A stretch of DNA of 64,000 nt from Chloroflexota bacterium (GTDB lineage: Bacteria > Chloroflexota > Anaerolineae > Anaerolineales > Villigracilaceae). Of the stretch, positions 42,730 to 51,816 are shown piece by piece (the stretch's first letter is position 1; every line of letters starts with the position of its first letter). The DNA is taken from the NCBI GenBank assembly GCA_016234535.1, contig JACRBH010000054.1:1-64000 (forward strand), read 5' to 3'. The notes beneath the pieces were generated by a model. That model was not told the DNA's origin. It made no database searches and saw nothing but the letters and a program-made list of their open reading frames with translations. Position numbers and translations under genes: made by a program.

Positions 42730-44067
42730 TTGGCTAATAGTCTTGGTGCCAAAGAAAATTATCTGTCAAATACTCCGCGAAAACAGTTATTGTGGATGTC
42801 GGAGTTGTTGGCATTTTTTGTGGGATTGTTAAGTGCCGTCTATATTAATGTGGGTGGAAATTTGTATTTGGCTGAAATATTGCTTCTGCTTTTATTGCCA
42901 TATTTACTATATAGCCGTAGGAGTCTTTTACGGTTTGGCTATGTCAAATTGATCCTTTTATTTGGTTTGAGTTGGTTCATAAACCAAATAATCACAGACG
43001 TATATCGCGGAACATCATTGAATGATATTTTGAAAGGCTGGGCGTTAATTGCAATCTTCCTAACGGATTTTGTAGCGTTGTATATGTTTGTTTTTCCAGA
43101 GCCCCGCCTAATCGCCCTAAGCTTATTAGGTCATGCAATTGGCTTGATGCTTCAGATGGCAGTGCAGCCAAACGGTAATATGTTGGCAGATTCCTGGAAA
43201 TTTGGAACAGGCCATGCAGGTATATTGTTTGCTTCAGTCATTATCTTTTTTTTGTATAAAAAGAATCCAGGCAGAGTTGCTTGGTGGGCCATTGTCCTGG
43301 CAATGCTTGCTGTGTATTCCTTTTACGTTCGTTCGCGGGCTTTGGGCGGAGTCGCCATGCTAAGCGCCTTTGTAGTTTGGTTCAGATTTACCCGCATTGG
43401 TCGGGGATTGGCCCAACGTATTAATAACCCCGTAAACCTTACCATGATTATTTTGTTACTATTTACTGCTATTGGAGGAATTGTTCAGGGTTATGGATAT
43501 ATGGTAGAACAGGGGTACTTGGGAGATGTGGCGCGTAATCTGTATTTGACACAATCTTCGGGCGAGTATGGCATCTTGCTTGGGGGACGTCGAGAATGGT
43601 TGCCGGCTACACATGCCATCCTGGATTCTCCTATTATTGGATATGGTTCATATGCGCGAAATACTGAATATGGTCAATATCTTTATGAGCTGGCTGACCT
43701 GGGTTATGTTGTCAATAACGCTCAATTGGAAATTTATCTTGCTACAAGAAATTTTATTCCCACTCATTCCCATCTTCTTCAGGGCTGGGTGTGGGCCGGG
43801 TTGGCAGGTGGTATTTTTTGGCTCTTTATCCTTGTTTTGATAATCCGTACGATGATTATGGCTTATCGTTATCCTAGCGCTCTTTTTACGGTTACTATTT
43901 TTCTGGGCTTTTATGCCATATGGAGTGTACTGTTTTCTCCGTTAAGTAATGTCGGGAGGTTGCAGTGGGCTTATGCTCTGGTTACATTTTTATATGCTCT
44001 GGGGGTTCATCCAGAGTTAACCCGCGGCAATCGAAAACTTCCAAGTTATTCAGCCAATAAACTATGA
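42730..44067 (+). CDS. O-antigen ligase / polymerase-like membrane protein (Wzy candidate)
   Basis: 445 residues from TTG 42730, supported by GGAG 7 nt upstream. About 11-12 membrane helices with a large outer loop between about 250 and 345 (GGIVQGYGYMVEQGYLGDVARN to FIPTHSHLLQGWVWAG). GGRREWLPATHAILDSPIIGYGSYA and the HSHLLQGWVWAG region match the Wzy_C / O-antigen ligase pattern. Candidate polymerase of the repeat units. The last codons overlap the next gene by 4 bp (ATGA). Confidence 0.8.
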   Translation: MANSLGAKENYLSNTPRKQLLWMSELLAFFVGLLSAVYINVGGNLYLAEILLLLLLPYLLYSRRSLLRFGYVKLILLFGLSWFINQIITDVYRGTSLNDILKGWALIAIFLTDFVALYMFVFPEPRLIALSLLGHAIGLMLQMAVQPNGNMLADSWKFGTGHAGILFASVIIFFLYKKNPGRVAWWAIVLAMLAVYSFYVRSRALGGVAMLSAFVVWFRFTRIGRGLAQRINNPVNLTMIILLLFTAIGGIVQGYGYMVEQGYLGDVARNLYLTQSSGEYGILLGGRREWLPATHAILDSPIIGYGSYARNTEYGQYLYELADLGYVVNNAQLEIYLATRNFIPTHSHLLQGWVWAGLAGGIFWLFILVLIIRTMIMAYRYPSALFTVTIFLGFYAIWSVLFSPLSNVGRLQWAYALVTFLYALGVHPELTRGNRKLPSYSANKL

Positions 44068-45236
44068 AAATTCTCCTTGTTGACCCTATTGGAACGGGGC
44101 ACCATCAGGAATATTCGATGTTGTTAGCTGCTGGGTTGAAGACTCTTGGAATGCGGGTTTATTTTTTTGGGTCACAAACCTTGCTGAGCACACTTGCGTC
44201 TGCGTCGCTTTTGCAAGACGGCATTCCTTTTGATGAAATGGCCCCTGTCCCCAATGTCCTTATCAACGAACATGCTCGGATGGAGTTCCTTCGAAAATCC
44301 TTATTGGCTTCCAGAAACTTTGGTGCCGACATTTGCCATTTTTTGTACTTGGATCGTTTTTTAATTTCAGCGGTTATCAGCAGAATTACGCAAAACCGAA
44401 AAATGGCTGTTTGCGCAACGCTGCATGCGATGTATTTCCTATCGAGCTTTGCCCCTACTGGAATTCATAAGTTAAAAGGGAGGATTGATTTTTTGGCGCT
44501 TCGCTTTTTGACATCGCGTGGCTTGCGCGTCATGGTACATTCAGAAAAAATTTCCAAATCCTTGGGTGTACTTACTGGGACGAACCAGTTTGATTATGTT
44601 CCATACCCTGTTAAAACATTCAATATAACGGAGGATGTTAAGAAAACCATGTATGCCAGACTCCGCACTAAGTTCCAACTTGGCTCACAGGATATACTTT
44701 TGCTGGTCTTTGGCGGAACACGATATGATAAGGGAGCCGACCTTGCCGTAAAGATGCTCTCCCTGCTGCCCCCTCATTATCACCTGCTATTTGCCGGTAA
44801 AGACACTTATTTTTCACGAATTTATTTGGAGGGAGCGGCGTCCGATCTTGGGCTTCTTGAGCGCTTGCATTTTGATAATCGCTTTATCCCGGAAGATGAA
44901 ATAACGGCTTATTTTTGCGGTTGCGATATCGTTCTTATTCCCTACCGTAGGAGTTTTTCCGGGCAAAGCGGCCCCCTGACCATTGCGGCTGCGCTTGGCA
45001 CAAAAGTGGTCGCGCCGGACTTACCCATATTGGCGGAAACCATGTTGAAGGATATTATTGGCTGGTTGTATCCGGTGGAGAATTTACCCTTAATGGCACA
45101 AGCCATTAAGGAAGCCATAAGTGCGCCTCCATTAGTTCCTTCGGAGGGATTTAAGAATGAGCACTGTGAGCAGACCTTTACCAAAGCGGTAGCCGCAAAC
45201 TATTCGAAGGCAATATGTCAACAGGAAACATCTTGA
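44064..45236 (+). CDS. Glycosyltransferase family 4
   Basis: 390 residues. LVDPIGTGHHQEYSMLLAAGL near the N-terminus is a GT-B start; the C-terminal half has LLVFGGTRYDKGADLAVKML, LHFDNRFIPEDEITAYFCGCDIVLIPYRRSFSGQSGPLTIAAALGTKVVAPDLPILAE, a GT4-like nucleotide-sugar binding stretch. The classical E-x7-E motif is replaced by a Q/S-rich variant (SFSGQSGPLTIAA). Starts in the stop of the polymerase gene (translational coupling). Donor and acceptor sugars unknown. Confidence 0.83.
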   Translation: MKILLVDPIGTGHHQEYSMLLAAGLKTLGMRVYFFGSQTLLSTLASASLLQDGIPFDEMAPVPNVLINEHARMEFLRKSLLASRNFGADICHFLYLDRFLISAVISRITQNRKMAVCATLHAMYFLSSFAPTGIHKLKGRIDFLALRFLTSRGLRVMVHSEKISKSLGVLTGTNQFDYVPYPVKTFNITEDVKKTMYARLRTKFQLGSQDILLLVFGGTRYDKGADLAVKMLSLLPPHYHLLFAGKDTYFSRIYLEGAASDLGLLERLHFDNRFIPEDEITAYFCGCDIVLIPYRRSFSGQSGPLTIAAALGTKVVAPDLPILAETMLKDIIGWLYPVENLPLMAQAIKEAISAPPLVPSEGFKNEHCEQTFTKAVAANYSKAICQQETS

Positions 45237-45252
45237 ATAAGGAAGCAGGATT

Positions 45253-45900
45253 ATGAAGAACCTTGCAAGCAGGCATTATGATCAATCGTATTTTTCCTGG
45301 CAGAGTGCCATTGGTGAATTCGGCGGCTGGGCTAATGCTCCTTTGTTTAGCACTTATATAAAACCTGGCGATACAGTACTGGATTTTGGCTGTAGCGGGG
45401 GGTGGTTGCTTAAAAATATTTCCTGCCAGCGCAGGCTTGGCGTTGAAACAAACCCTGTGGCAGCGGAGGTTGCTCGTGACAACGGAATTGAATTGTATAA
45501 CTCAGTTCAGGAGGTTCAAGATTTAGCAGATGTCATTATTTCCAACCATGCGCTGGAACATGTATTGCATCCGTTGTACGAATTAACAACCTTGAAATCC
45601 AAACTGCGCAAGGAGGGGCGGGCTGTTTTTATTGTGCCATGCGAAAATATAAAAGGCGCATATACGCCTGGTGATATCAATCATCACCTTTACACCTGGA
45701 ATCCCATGTGCCTTGGCAACTTGTTTACCGAGGCGGGCTATACGGTCATAGAGTCAAAGCCTCTCATGCATAAATGGCCTGCGAAATTTCAACTGCTTGC
45801 GCGTATCGGGGGAAGGAAGGTGTTTGATTTAGCAAGTTGGCTTTATGCCCATGTGGAACGCTCCTCTTATCAGGTGCGAATTATTGCGCATCCTCTTTAA
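45253..45900 (+). CDS. Class I SAM methyltransferase
   Basis: 215 residues. SAM motif VLDFGCSGGWLLKNI, then LGVETNPVAAEVAR, and SNHALEHVLHPLYEL in the motif II/III position. The H-H-L-Y-T-W segment (GDINHHLYTWNP) is common in sugar or lipid methyltransferases of this type. Short gap (16 bp) after the glycosyltransferase. Confidence 0.85.
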   Translation: MKNLASRHYDQSYFSWQSAIGEFGGWANAPLFSTYIKPGDTVLDFGCSGGWLLKNISCQRRLGVETNPVAAEVARDNGIELYNSVQEVQDLADVIISNHALEHVLHPLYELTTLKSKLRKEGRAVFIVPCENIKGAYTPGDINHHLYTWNPMCLGNLFTEAGYTVIESKPLMHKWPAKFQLLARIGGRKVFDLASWLYAHVERSSYQVRIIAHPL

Positions 45901-45941
45901 TTTACCTCGTTAGCGCTTTTTGGAAACCCTGGCAAGATAGA

Positions 45942-47111
45942 ATGAAAATAGTAAGCTGGCAGTATTCAATGAGTACTCACCAATTTTATATGTGGAAGGC
46001 GTTGAAGTCCCTTTCTGGGGATGAATTGGTTTTTGTGCTCGAAAACCCGAGGGATGTTCAAACAAAGGAAGTTAGCCTTGCTGAACTAAATAGCTTGGGC
46101 GAAATAATCTATACTGGCGGGTTTAGGCAGCATTGTATCCTGCCAATCCTGCGCCAAAACCTCGGCGCTGTCCATGTTTTTGGCGGGTTTCGGAATGTAT
46201 GGTATTTTTTTCCATTAATCCTTTTCGCGATTTTGCATAATGTCAAAGTGGCTGTTATGAACGAACCTTATTCGATTTACCAGGCCGGATATGTTCAGGA
46301 GGAGGTGGGTTGGTGGATGCGCTTGAAGGTCTGTACAAGGCCGCTTCTCTATCAGTTAACAGCAGGGTTTATTAAAAAGTTTATTAAGAAAGTTCAACCT
46401 TGCATCCTTCCAATATCTTTGCTCGCTGAAGAACAATTTAAGCAGGCTGCCTTTGATTCAGGCGCCATGTATCCATTTGGGTATTTTGTTCCCCGACAAA
46501 CTATCATTAAGATTAAGACAACGCGGTCGTCAGAAAAACTCCAACTGGTTTTTGTTGGCTCGCTTCTTAGGACGAAAGGCTTGGATATTGCCGTCAAGGC
46601 AGTTGAAGGCATGTACTCGGATGGTTTCGATATTTCCCTGGATATATACGGATTTGGATCGCCTGATTGGTTTCTCCCTGCTGCGTCAACTTGTGTCCAC
46701 TATAGAGGAGCGCTTTTGCCAAAAAATGTACAGTCCGTAATGGCGCAGTACGACATGCTTGTCTTACCCAGCCGCCATGATGGTTGGGGGGTTGTGGTCA
46801 ATGAGGCGCTGCTTCAGGGAGTGCCGGTGATTGTCAGTGATCGGGTCGGATCAAAATGCCTTATTGAATCAAGCGGTGCCGGACTGGTTTTCAAGTCGGA
46901 GAACACTGAGGATTTAACGTTTAAGCTAAAAGAACTGATTCTCCAGCCTGCGCTTTTTGAGGAAATGCAGCGTAGGGCCGAGGCAATTGGTGATGATATC
47001 TCGCCTGAAATCGGCGCCAGGTATCTGCTTGATGTATTTCATTATCATTTCTTTCACGAAGGTCAACGGCCTTCAGCAATATGGGCGAACGTCAACTTGG
47101 ACGATAATTGA
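45942..47111 (+). CDS. Glycosyltransferase family 4
   Basis: 389 residues from ATG 45942 (MKIVSWQYSMSTHQF); the longer ORF overlaps the methyltransferase gene. GT-B fold: VFVGSLLRTKGLDIAVKAV begins the C-terminal domain, and QYDMLVLPSRHDGWGVVVNEALLQGVPVIVSDRVGSKCLIES carries the GT4 E-x7-E-type donor-binding region. Donor unknown. The N-terminal half contains the acceptor side (HVFGGFRNVWYFFPLILFA). Confidence 0.88.
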   Translation: MKIVSWQYSMSTHQFYMWKALKSLSGDELVFVLENPRDVQTKEVSLAELNSLGEIIYTGGFRQHCILPILRQNLGAVHVFGGFRNVWYFFPLILFAILHNVKVAVMNEPYSIYQAGYVQEEVGWWMRLKVCTRPLLYQLTAGFIKKFIKKVQPCILPISLLAEEQFKQAAFDSGAMYPFGYFVPRQTIIKIKTTRSSEKLQLVFVGSLLRTKGLDIAVKAVEGMYSDGFDISLDIYGFGSPDWFLPAASTCVHYRGALLPKNVQSVMAQYDMLVLPSRHDGWGVVVNEALLQGVPVIVSDRVGSKCLIESSGAGLVFKSENTEDLTFKLKELILQPALFEEMQRRAEAIGDDISPEIGARYLLDVFHYHFFHEGQRPSAIWANVNLDDN

Positions 47112-47133
47112 ATCGTGAGGAGCGCGTCTGCTT

Positions 47134-48156
47134 ATGTCATCAGGTATTCGTAAAACAATCAAATCCCTTGCTGACCCTTTGAGGGTCGGTGATATTTTTC
47201 GCCAAGGTTTTGTTGAAATAAACCGATTGGGAGAACGTGCCCGCTCGGTTGTATATGGTCCTGTAAATCCATCGGATACGATTATCCTGGCAGGGTCGGG
47301 GCGTAGTGGCACTACCTGGTTGGGAGATTTAATTTCCGCAATTGCAAAGGCGCAACAAATATTTGAGCCGTTGGCGCCTTTGCAAAACCCGCTTGTCAGA
47401 GACTTGACCGGCTGGGAATTAAATACCCCTAACGTCTCATATATTCGGGCATTTTATCTTGCCGCTGATAATCCGTCTGAAACCTGGAAAAAACACTGGC
47501 TGGATATATTAACAGGTAATTATAGAACGTATTGGACCGATGCAAACCGGCAGTTTATTTTTCCTGGCTGTTACCTGGTAAAGGAAGTTTATGCGAATCT
47601 AATGCTGGGATATTTATATAAACATTTTGCGTCGAAAATCGTTCACCTTGTACGCCATCCCTGCGCTGTTATTGCATCCCGATTGATGGTACCCTGGCAT
47701 GCAAGCGTGAAGGATATTTTGAGTCAGGAAGAACTAGTTGAGCAATATTTACGCCCGTGGATCGGTTTGATCGAAAAGGAAAAAGATCTGGTGGGCGCTC
47801 ATGCAGTTTGGTGGGCCGTTGAGAATATGGTCGCTTCCCGGCAACTCTCTTCCTATCCGCATCAGTTCATATATTATGAAGAGACTGTCACCCAGCCTGG
47901 AAAAATTGGAAGCCGACTTGCTAACTGGTTGGGCAGGAATAAGACACCCTCGGATTTGGAAAGGATCGCGCAAAAACCCAGTAGAATGACACAGCAAGGC
48001 AAAAAAATTATTAAGGTTGATGAAGTGCTGTCTCAATGGCGGAGTTCACTGGCCTTTGAAGATCAGGAGCGCATCGTCCGCTGGGCGCGTACGCTGGGAA
48101 TAGAATGGTATGATCTTACTCCAATGCCTTTGCTTATAAACGAAGGAATGAAATAG
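47134..48156 (+). CDS. Sulfotransferase family protein
   Basis: 340 residues. IILAGSGRSGTTWLGDLIS is the 5'-phosphosulfate-binding loop for PAPS, and IVHLVRHPCAVIASRL supplies the Arg-Ser/Ala 3'-phosphate region; YYEETVTQPGKIGSRLANWLG is the later family segment. Probably sulfates a sugar of the repeat unit, using PAPS. Cytosolic, without signal peptide. A second sulfotransferase follows at 49368. Confidence 0.88.
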   Translation: MSSGIRKTIKSLADPLRVGDIFRQGFVEINRLGERARSVVYGPVNPSDTIILAGSGRSGTTWLGDLISAIAKAQQIFEPLAPLQNPLVRDLTGWELNTPNVSYIRAFYLAADNPSETWKKHWLDILTGNYRTYWTDANRQFIFPGCYLVKEVYANLMLGYLYKHFASKIVHLVRHPCAVIASRLMVPWHASVKDILSQEELVEQYLRPWIGLIEKEKDLVGAHAVWWAVENMVASRQLSSYPHQFIYYEETVTQPGKIGSRLANWLGRNKTPSDLERIAQKPSRMTQQGKKIIKVDEVLSQWRSSLAFEDQERIVRWARTLGIEWYDLTPMPLLINEGMK

Positions 48157-48175
48157 CTTCATTGAATAATGACAC

Positions 48176-49228
48176 ATGAACACAATCATTATTGGTACAT
48201 TTCCCCCGCCAATTCAAGGTATGGCAGTGATAAATCAAGCTATCTTTGAGAGCCTGAAATCGGATGGTTGGGAAGTTAAAAAATTAGACACGTCACCGAA
48301 AATATCATCCACCCCAATTTTCTCGAAAATATCGCGTATGCAGATATTTTTTTCAGTCTGGATATACCTGCTAAATAACAATTTATCGGGCAGCCAGGTC
48401 TGTTTGGCTTTATCGGGTGGGTGGGGGCAGGTTTATGATTTTATTACCGCCCTTCTGTGCCGGATAAAAGGCGCAAGATGTATTTTGCATCATCATAGCG
48501 TGGTTTATTTGGATAAATGGCGAATTATTACCGCACTTCTTTTTCTGGCAGCAGGCAGAAACACAGTCCATGTTGCCTTATGTCAGAGTATGAAAAACAG
48601 CCTTCAGAAAAAATATAAATGCAGGGAAGTGGTTTTACTTTCAAATATCGCCTTGTCAATTCCCGATAATTTACAAAAGAAAAGAAGCGAAGTAAAAACG
48701 ATTGGATTCCTAAGCAATGTTACCAGGGAAAAAGGAGGATGGGATGTCATCAAGCTGGCCGACGAAATCTATAAAAAGGGATGGCCGGTCAAATGCAGGG
48801 TGGCGGGGCCGTGCCAGGATTCAGGATTGCGCAATGCGCTTCATAATGCTCATGACCGAGGTGTCTTGGAATGGGTAGGTCCGGTTTTCGAAGGTGAAAA
48901 AAGAAATTTTTGGAATTCACTGGACGTGTTTATTTTTCCCACACAGAATGAAGCCGAGCCTCTGGTTGTTTGGGAAGCGTTATTGGCGGAGATACCGGTA
49001 ATCGCCTATGATCGAGGCTGTATCTCTGTGCAGGTTGGCGATGCTGGTAAAATAATTCCAAAAGACGTTGATTTTGTGGGGTCTGCATTACAACAAATAG
49101 ACTTGTGGCGGAGGGAACCCGAAATGTACAAAAGCTGCGTGCAAAACGTCAAAACAAGGAGGAAGGTTACAAAGGAAATGGCTGAAAATCAATGGGAAGA
49201 ATTTATGGAAAATTTAAAATTGACATGA
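48176..49228 (+). CDS. Glycosyltransferase family 4
   Basis: 350 residues. GTFPPPIQGMAVINQAIFESL is the N-terminal nucleotide-loop of GT-B enzymes; TIGFLSNVTREKGGWDVIKLA and SLDVFIFPTQNEAEPLVVWEALLAEIPVIAYDRG form the GT4 donor site with E-x7-E (EAEPLVVWE). Starts 20 bp after the sulfotransferase stop. Sugar specificity unknown. Confidence 0.9.
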   Translation: MNTIIIGTFPPPIQGMAVINQAIFESLKSDGWEVKKLDTSPKISSTPIFSKISRMQIFFSVWIYLLNNNLSGSQVCLALSGGWGQVYDFITALLCRIKGARCILHHHSVVYLDKWRIITALLFLAAGRNTVHVALCQSMKNSLQKKYKCREVVLLSNIALSIPDNLQKKRSEVKTIGFLSNVTREKGGWDVIKLADEIYKKGWPVKCRVAGPCQDSGLRNALHNAHDRGVLEWVGPVFEGEKRNFWNSLDVFIFPTQNEAEPLVVWEALLAEIPVIAYDRGCISVQVGDAGKIIPKDVDFVGSALQQIDLWRREPEMYKSCVQNVKTRRKVTKEMAENQWEEFMENLKLT

Positions 49229-49367
49229 AGATCAATGCTGGATAATTGCCAACCGTAATATTTCAAGTTGGCGATTATCCTTGAAAACATGCCGGCAACA
49301 AATCATTTTTTAATGTTTGTTGAATTTTGAAACCCAATAATAAAATACCCCCGGAGAAAATTATTAA

Positions 49368-50300
49368 ATGGATTCTAACAAACCAATCCTGGTCACCGGC
49401 TCACACGCTTCAGGAACAACTTGGATTGGGAGCATGATTTCTTTTGCCCCGAAAGTTGCGTATTTGCATGAGCCGTTCAACATCGAATTGGATAGAACGA
49501 TTTGTAAGGCAAAATTCAAGGATTGGTTCACCTACGTCTGTGAAGAGAATGAGACGGAGTTTGTAAAACCCATTCAGGATATGCTTGATTTTCATGCTAA
49601 TATTTTTGATGGGATAAAAGAGTCGAATACGCTCAAGATACTGGCTAAGCAGATTTTAACCCTTGCCCGGTTCTCCGAATATCGCTTGTTTAATTTTCGC
49701 CCCTTGATCAAGGATCCGATTGCTGTGCTTTCTGTAGAATGGCTGGCGAGAAAATTTGACGTTGTCCCGGTTATCCTGATCCGTCATCCGGCAGCCTTTA
49801 CGGGCAGCCTGAAAAACAATAACTGGGCAAACCACCCTTTTGACGACTTTATTTCACAACCTTTACTTATGCGTGATTACCTGGCTCCGTTTTCGGATGA
49901 AATCCAATTATTCTCACAAAAAAAACAGAGCGTAGTGGATCAAGCCGCTTTGTTGTGGAACATCATTCATCATGTAATTTCAATATACCGTGACAAGCAC
50001 CCCGAGTGGCTCTTCATGCGGCATGAAGATATTTCCAGGGATCCCATCAACCAGTTTCGCATCATTTTCGAGAAGCTGGATATTCCGTTTACTTCAAGCA
50101 TTGAGGAAAATATTAAATATTATAGCGAGAATGAAAAGAAAAAAGCCGTGTTGAAAAATCGTTTTTCCAGATTGCAGCGGAATAGCGCCAAAAATATTAA
50201 GAGCTGGAAAACCCGCCTGACGCAGGATGAAGTTGATCGAGTTAGGGAAAAGGTGGGAGAAATATCATCATTATTTTATTCAGATGAAGAATGGGAATAA
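49368..50300 (+). CDS. Sulfotransferase family protein
   Basis: 310 residues. PILVTGSHASGTTWIGSMIS is the PAPS 5'-phosphosulfate loop, with LHEPFN next; VVPVILIRHPAAFTGSLKNNNW is the 3'-phosphate segment and LFMRHEDISRDPINQFRIIF the third family block. Only distantly like the sulfotransferase at 47134, so they probably modify different positions or sugars. Preceded by a 139-bp AT-rich gap with no gene. Confidence 0.87.
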   Translation: MDSNKPILVTGSHASGTTWIGSMISFAPKVAYLHEPFNIELDRTICKAKFKDWFTYVCEENETEFVKPIQDMLDFHANIFDGIKESNTLKILAKQILTLARFSEYRLFNFRPLIKDPIAVLSVEWLARKFDVVPVILIRHPAAFTGSLKNNNWANHPFDDFISQPLLMRDYLAPFSDEIQLFSQKKQSVVDQAALLWNIIHHVISIYRDKHPEWLFMRHEDISRDPINQFRIIFEKLDIPFTSSIEENIKYYSENEKKKAVLKNRFSRLQRNSAKNIKSWKTRLTQDEVDRVREKVGEISSLFYSDEEWE

Positions 50301-50301
50301 A

Positions 50302-50862
50302 ATGACTGACTATCAACGCCTTGACCGTTTCCAACTTCCCCCCAATTTCCGTGGACGTTCAGCTTTTGTTGTCCAACTCTGGTGGTTGGCGCAGGCTACG
50401 CTCTTCGCCTGGTCGCCGCAATTTTTATTTGGCTGGCGGCGCTTTCTCCTCCGTTTGTTTGGGGCGAATATTGGCCGAGAGGTTTTCATTCGTCCCAGTG
50501 TGCGTATCACATATCCATGGAAACTTACCATAGGAGATTACGCCCAGATTGGAGACGATGTTGAACTCTACACGCTGGGAGAAATTCAAATCGGCGCTCA
50601 TAGTGTTATTTCGCAGCGCTGTTATCTGTGTACTGGCAGTCACGATTATGCGCGCCCAACTTTTGACATATACGCCCAGCCAATACGGGTTGCAGAACAG
50701 GTCTGGCTGGCTAGTGATGTTTTTGTCGCCCCCGGAGTGGCGATAGGTAAAGGCGCCTTGGTTGGTGCTCGCAGTACAGTCCTGCATAATTTACCAGGCG
50801 GCATGATTTGTTATGGTAACCCGGCTGAGCCCATAAAGCCCCGGCCTCATTCGAGTTTATAA
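50302..50862 (+). CDS. WcaF-type acetyltransferase (hexapeptide)
   Basis: 186 residues from ATG 50302, 1 bp after the preceding stop codon; the track start lies inside the sulfotransferase gene. RLDRFQLPPNFRGRSAFVVQLWW is the N-terminal WcaF-like signature. Hexapeptides run from about 78 to 175: WKLTIGDYAQIGDDVELYTLGEIQIGAHSVISQRCYLCTGSHDY, VWLASDVFVAPGVAIGKGALVGARSTV and YGNPAEPIKPR. Probable sugar O-acetyltransferase for the exopolysaccharide. Confidence 0.9.
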   Translation: MTDYQRLDRFQLPPNFRGRSAFVVQLWWLAQATLFAWSPQFLFGWRRFLLRLFGANIGREVFIRPSVRITYPWKLTIGDYAQIGDDVELYTLGEIQIGAHSVISQRCYLCTGSHDYARPTFDIYAQPIRVAEQVWLASDVFVAPGVAIGKGALVGARSTVLHNLPGGMICYGNPAEPIKPRPHSSL

Positions 50863-50942
50863 TGCTGTCATTGTCGTTTTTGCCCACGTTGAAATAGGCG
50901 TCTAGTTTTAAAAAATTTATATGTATCAAAAAGAGCTGGGCT

Positions 50943-51743
50943 ATGTCTGATGAAAAAATAAAACAACGCGTGGAAAGAGAACGTGAGGCGCACACTGAGC
51001 GTGACGTGCTGGCTGAAAACGCACGTATTAAACAACGATTTCCGCACCTTGAATGCTACCCCTCAAAACGCCGATTCTGGGCAAAGGTGGAAGAGTTAAC
51101 TAAAGACTTGTCCGGTAAAACGGTTTTGGATTATGGTTGCGGACGCGGCGAGGCAAGTTTGAAATATCTTGCGAGCGGAGCGCTAAAAGTTTTTGGTATT
51201 GACATTTCCTCTATTTATGTAAAAAGTGCGTCAGAATCTGCGCATAAAGCTGGATATTCTGAAAATCATTATTCCTTTCAGGAAATGGATGCTCATGAAC
51301 TTCTCTTTCCGAACGATTATTTTGATCTCGTTATAGGTAACGGCATCCTCCATCATCTGGATACAAATATAGCTCTTGACGAAATTTACCGGGTTCTCAA
51401 GCCGGGCGGCAGAGTTATTCTACAGGAACCGCTTGCCGATAATCCTTTGTTAAAACTGTTTCGCATCTTAACTCCAAAAGCGCGAACGCCTGATGAAACG
51501 CCATTTAATTCGAAAACAATTGCGGCTCTTACAAACCGAAACAACTGGGATGTTGAATTGATCTACTGTGGTTTGCTCGAAATGCCTCTGGCCATTCTTA
51601 CGTCCATTCTTATTCCAAAGTATTCAGAAAACCGGCTCCTGAGATTTTCAGATAAAATCGAGCGGTGGACTCATAACAAAAAAATATTACTTTCATGGAA
51701 TCAATATGTGCTTTTCAATATGGTAAAACGAAAAACCGCATAA
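50943..51743 (+). CDS. Class I SAM methyltransferase
   Basis: 266 residues. TVLDYGCGRGEASLKYL is the SAM motif and VFGIDISSIYVKSA the acidic loop; NDYFDLVIGNGILHHLDTNIALDEIYRVLKPGGRVILQEPL continues a Methyltransf_11/25 fold, and the C-terminal part is predicted as helices. The last of four methyltransferases in this cluster. AT-rich and coding style like the genes before it. Confidence 0.87.
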   Translation: MSDEKIKQRVEREREAHTERDVLAENARIKQRFPHLECYPSKRRFWAKVEELTKDLSGKTVLDYGCGRGEASLKYLASGALKVFGIDISSIYVKSASESAHKAGYSENHYSFQEMDAHELLFPNDYFDLVIGNGILHHLDTNIALDEIYRVLKPGGRVILQEPLADNPLLKLFRILTPKARTPDETPFNSKTIAALTNRNNWDVELIYCGLLEMPLAILTSILIPKYSENRLLRFSDKIERWTHNKKILLSWNQYVLFNMVKRKTA

Positions 51744-51802
51744 TCTTTATCGTTGATGCTCATGTCCATCACTTTTCCAAATATGAGCTTCAAGGATCTT
51801 AA

Positions 51803-51808
51803 TATAAT
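51803..51808 (+). promoter_or_regulatory. -10 box of the WcaI-type gene, probable leaderless transcript
   Basis: TATAAT followed by TCTCCTTC and the ATG at 51817. There is no ribosome site between. It gives the last glycosyltransferase its own promoter, apart from the AT-rich cluster. Confidence 0.45.
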
Positions 51809-51816
51809 TCTCCTTC

